DNA from: Dyadobacter sp. CY356
GTDB taxonomy: Bacteria; Bacteroidota; Bacteroidia; Cytophagales; Spirosomataceae
Direction of reading: 5' to 3'
Length of the DNA: 64,000 nucleotides
Assembly (NCBI RefSeq): GCF_021440195.1
Contig: NZ_JAJTSZ010000002.1
Span: 868,001 to 932,000 of the forward strand
Below the pieces are notes generated by a model that was not told where the DNA came from, searched no databases, and saw only the letters and a list, made by a program, of their open reading frames with translations. This document shows positions 62,010-64,000 of the stretch, piece after piece. Within the stretch, counting starts at the first letter, position 1. Each line of letters begins with the position of its first letter. Both the position numbers and the translations under genes were made by a program.

Positions 62010-64000
62010 TGAACCGTCTTAGCAAAGAAACCAGCCCGTATTTATTGCAACATGCCAACAATCCGGTCGACTGGTTTGCCTGGGGAGACGAAGCACTGCA
62101 AAAAGCAAAAGCTGAAAACAAGCCAATTCTTGTTAGTATTGGATATTCCGCCTGTCACTGGTGCCATGTGATGGAACGCGAAAGTTTTGAGCATGAGAAT
62201 GTGGCAGATGTGATGAATGAACATTTTGTTTGTATAAAAGTAGATCGTGAGGAGCGTCCGGATGTTGACGCCGTTTACATGGACGCTTTGCAGGCCATGG
62301 GCACTCGTGGTGGCTGGCCGCTCAATGTTTTCCTGCTGCCGGATAGCAAACCTTTTTATGGCGTCACATATTTGCCGCCGCAAAACTGGGTGCAGCTTTT
62401 GAAAAGTGTGAGCAATGCTTTTACCAATCATTACGACGAACTGGCCAATTCTGCCGAAGGATTTGTCGAAAATATGATCCAGCCGGAAACAACCAAATAT
62501 GGACTGGAAAGTTCTGATTCCGGTTATTCAATTGATGCTTTGGATCAGATGTATGAAAAACTGAGTCAAAATTTCGATATAAAAAAAGGTGGTATGGACA
62601 GGGCTCCCAAATTCCCTATGCCATCGATCTATAAATTTTTGTTACGGTATTTTGACATAACTCAAAATCCCGCAGCACTTGCACAGATTGAACTTTCTCT
62701 CAACAGAATTGCATTAGGCGGTATTTACGATCACGTTGCCGGTGGGTGGGCCAGATATTCGGTTGATGATGAATGGTTTATCCCTCATTTCGAAAAGATG
62801 CTTTATGACAACGCACAGTTGCTTGGCATTTTTGCAGAGGGATATTCTTTAACGCATAATGGCCTGTATTCCGATCGTGTCACAAAAACAATTTCCTGGC
62901 TGAGCAGTGAAATGCAAAGTCCGGATGGAGGTTTCTACTCTGCACTTGATGCTGATAGTGAAGGTATTGAAGGGAGGTTTTATATCTGGAAAAAAGCAGA
63001 ACTGCAAAATGTTTTAGGTGATGATTTTGAATGGTTTTCCAAATTATACGATATCAGCGCACATGGAAACTGGGAGGATGGATATAATCATCTGCACCTG
63101 ACAAATTACGTTTCAGAAACAGCCAGGGCAGCTGGAATTTATTCCGATACTTTTGACGAAAAATACCAGAACGCGCTTGAAAGGCTTGCAGAAGCACGCA
63201 AAAGCCGTATTCGTCCGGGACTTGATGACAAAATTCTGGCTTCCTGGAATGGACTGCTAATCAAAGGTCTGACAACTTCTTATCAGGCTTTGGGCGACGA
63301 ATATATTCGAGATATGGCTGTAAACGCAGGTCGGTTTATATTGGAAAAAATGACAGTTGATGGAAAACTCTGGCATAGCTATAAAAACGGGAAAACGAGC
63401 ATAACCGCTTTTCTGGAAGATTATGCAGCCGTCATCGAAGCGTATCTTGGGTTATATCAAATCACCTTTGATCCTTTATGGCTGACAGAATCTGTTCGTT
63501 TGAGCGATTACACCATTTCGAATTTTTACGATGCCTCGGATGGATATTTCTTCTTTACTGATTCGGAAGGCGAGGCATTGATTGCGCGAAAAAAAGAATT
63601 GTTTGATAACGTAATCCCAGCGTCCAACTCGATAATGGCGCAAAATTTATATACCCTTGGAAAAATTCTTGATCGCCAGGATTACCTTGATTTGTCAGAT
63701 CAGATGCTTTCCAAAATGAGTAAGATTCTGATCGCCGATGTGCAGTGGGTTACAAACTGGGCCGCACTTTATTGCCAGCAAACATCCCCTACCGCCGAAA
63801 TTGCTATTGTGGGCGAAGATGCAGATGTGCTCAGAAAAGATTTTGACCGTTTTTTTGTCCCAAATAAAGTGGTAGTAGGTACGAAAACTTCATCTGAACT
63901 ACCGCTGCTCGAAAACCGGACAACGCTAAATGATAAAACTGCGATTTATGTTTGTTATGACAAAACGTGCCAGTTGCCGGTAACCTCTGTAAAAGAAGCG
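62009..64000 (+). CDS. DUF255 thioredoxin-domain protein (YyaL/SPATA20-like), cut by window end
   Basis: The frame stays open for 664 codons to the end of the window, close to the usual length of about 670-700. The N-terminal thioredoxin-like domain has [18 protein letters not shown] and the redox motif [15 protein letters not shown] (Cys-His-Trp-Cys). The rest is a six-hairpin-like barrel with [24 protein letters not shown], and [14 protein letters not shown]. The family is widespread and its biochemical role is unproven. The start ATG overlaps the stop of the upstream gene by one base. Confidence 0.93.
   Translation, partial: MNRLSKETSPYLLQHANNPVDWFAWGDEALQKAKAENKPILVSIGYSACHWCHVMERESFEHENVADVMNEHFVCIKVDREERPDVDAVYMDALQAMGTRGGWPLNVFLLPDSKPFYGVTYLPPQNWVQLLKSVSNAFTNHYDELANSAEGFVENMIQPETTKYGLESSDSGYSIDALDQMYEKLSQNFDIKKGGMDRAPKFPMPSIYKFLLRYFDITQNPAALAQIELSLNRIALGGIYDHVAGGWARYSVDDEWFIPHFEKMLYDNAQLLGIFAEGYSLTHNGLYSDRVTKTISWLSSEMQSPDGGFYSALDADSEGIEGRFYIWKKAELQNVLGDDFEWFSKLYDISAHGNWEDGYNHLHLTNYVSETARAAGIYSDTFDEKYQNALERLAEARKSRIRPGLDDKILASWNGLLIKGLTTSYQALGDEYIRDMAVNAGRFILEKMTVDGKLWHSYKNGKTSITAFLEDYAAVIEAYLGLYQITFDPLWLTESVRLSDYTISNFYDASDGYFFFTDSEGEALIARKKELFDNVIPASNSIMAQNLYTLGKILDRQDYLDLSDQMLSKMSKILIADVQWVTNWAALYCQQTSPTAEIAIVGEDADVLRKDFDRFFVPNKVVVGTKTSSELPLLENRTTLNDKTAIYVCYDKTCQLPVTSVKEA

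Overview
The window looks like a chromosomal segment of a Bacteroidota bacterium, most likely a Cytophagales member close to Dyadobacter/Spirosomataceae. This assignment is inferred from gene content and was not tested by a search. Supporting signs are secreted proteins with type IX secretion (T9SS) C-terminal sorting domains, a TonB-dependent receptor with an N-terminal carboxypeptidase-like domain, many lipoproteins, a BshB1-type bacillithiol gene, an absence of clear Shine-Dalgarno sites, and a TTG/TAnnTTTG promoter.

Layout. 1-8.2 kb: the 3' part of a sensor histidine kinase, an SGNH hydrolase, a lipoprotein, and two modules that each pair an AraC regulator with an oxidoreductase, around a membrane protein. 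8.4-15.6 kb: DUF808 protein, a DHFR-like reductase next to a rifamycin ADP-ribosyltransferase (Arr), Crp/Fnr regulator, NmrA-like protein, LLM flavin oxidoreductase and pirin. 15.6-19.2 kb: a gene-poor kilobase, a LuxR regulator with a degenerate receiver domain, and an ABC-F protein. 19.2-22.1 kb: a chromate operon in which a ChrB-type sensor domain is fused to an AraC DNA-binding domain upstream of chrA.

22.3-33.1 kb is an accessory defence island, all on the minus strand. In transcription order it holds a broken hepT toxin, intact mntA antitoxin, hsdM, hsdS, a GxxExxY gene set in repeats, hsdR, an unrecognised gene and a PD-(D/E)xK-like nuclease/DUF5655 gene. Two lesions are visible: an in-frame amber codon at codon 89 of hsdM, and two frame breaks in hepT. 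As sequenced, the type I restriction-modification system is probably switched off and the HEPN/MNT module is an antitoxin without a working toxin. The GxxExxY gene is followed by two decayed copies of its own 3' end and preceded by three 135-bp tandem repeats. All of these carry GATT motifs phased at 9 nt.

33.2-41.2 kb is core: divergent mnmE and queE (both tRNA modification), an OmpA/PD40 protein, thioredoxin reductase, an M23/LysM peptidase, bshB1 and msrB. 41.4-47.6 kb is an iron-uptake type operon (DUF4856 lipoprotein, imelysin, HTTM membrane protein, TonB receptor) with a good promoter and a small palindrome just downstream of it. 47.7-64 kb holds an FtsX-type permease, a low-affinity iron permease-like protein, a T9SS-exported metalloprotease, a Na+/H+ antiporter, a PAP2 phosphatase, a gene remnant, a tRNA with anticodon GAC and an unusual C33, an MFS permease, a second T9SS cargo protein, and a DUF255 thioredoxin-domain protein cut by the window end. 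Strong intrinsic terminators separate many of the units.
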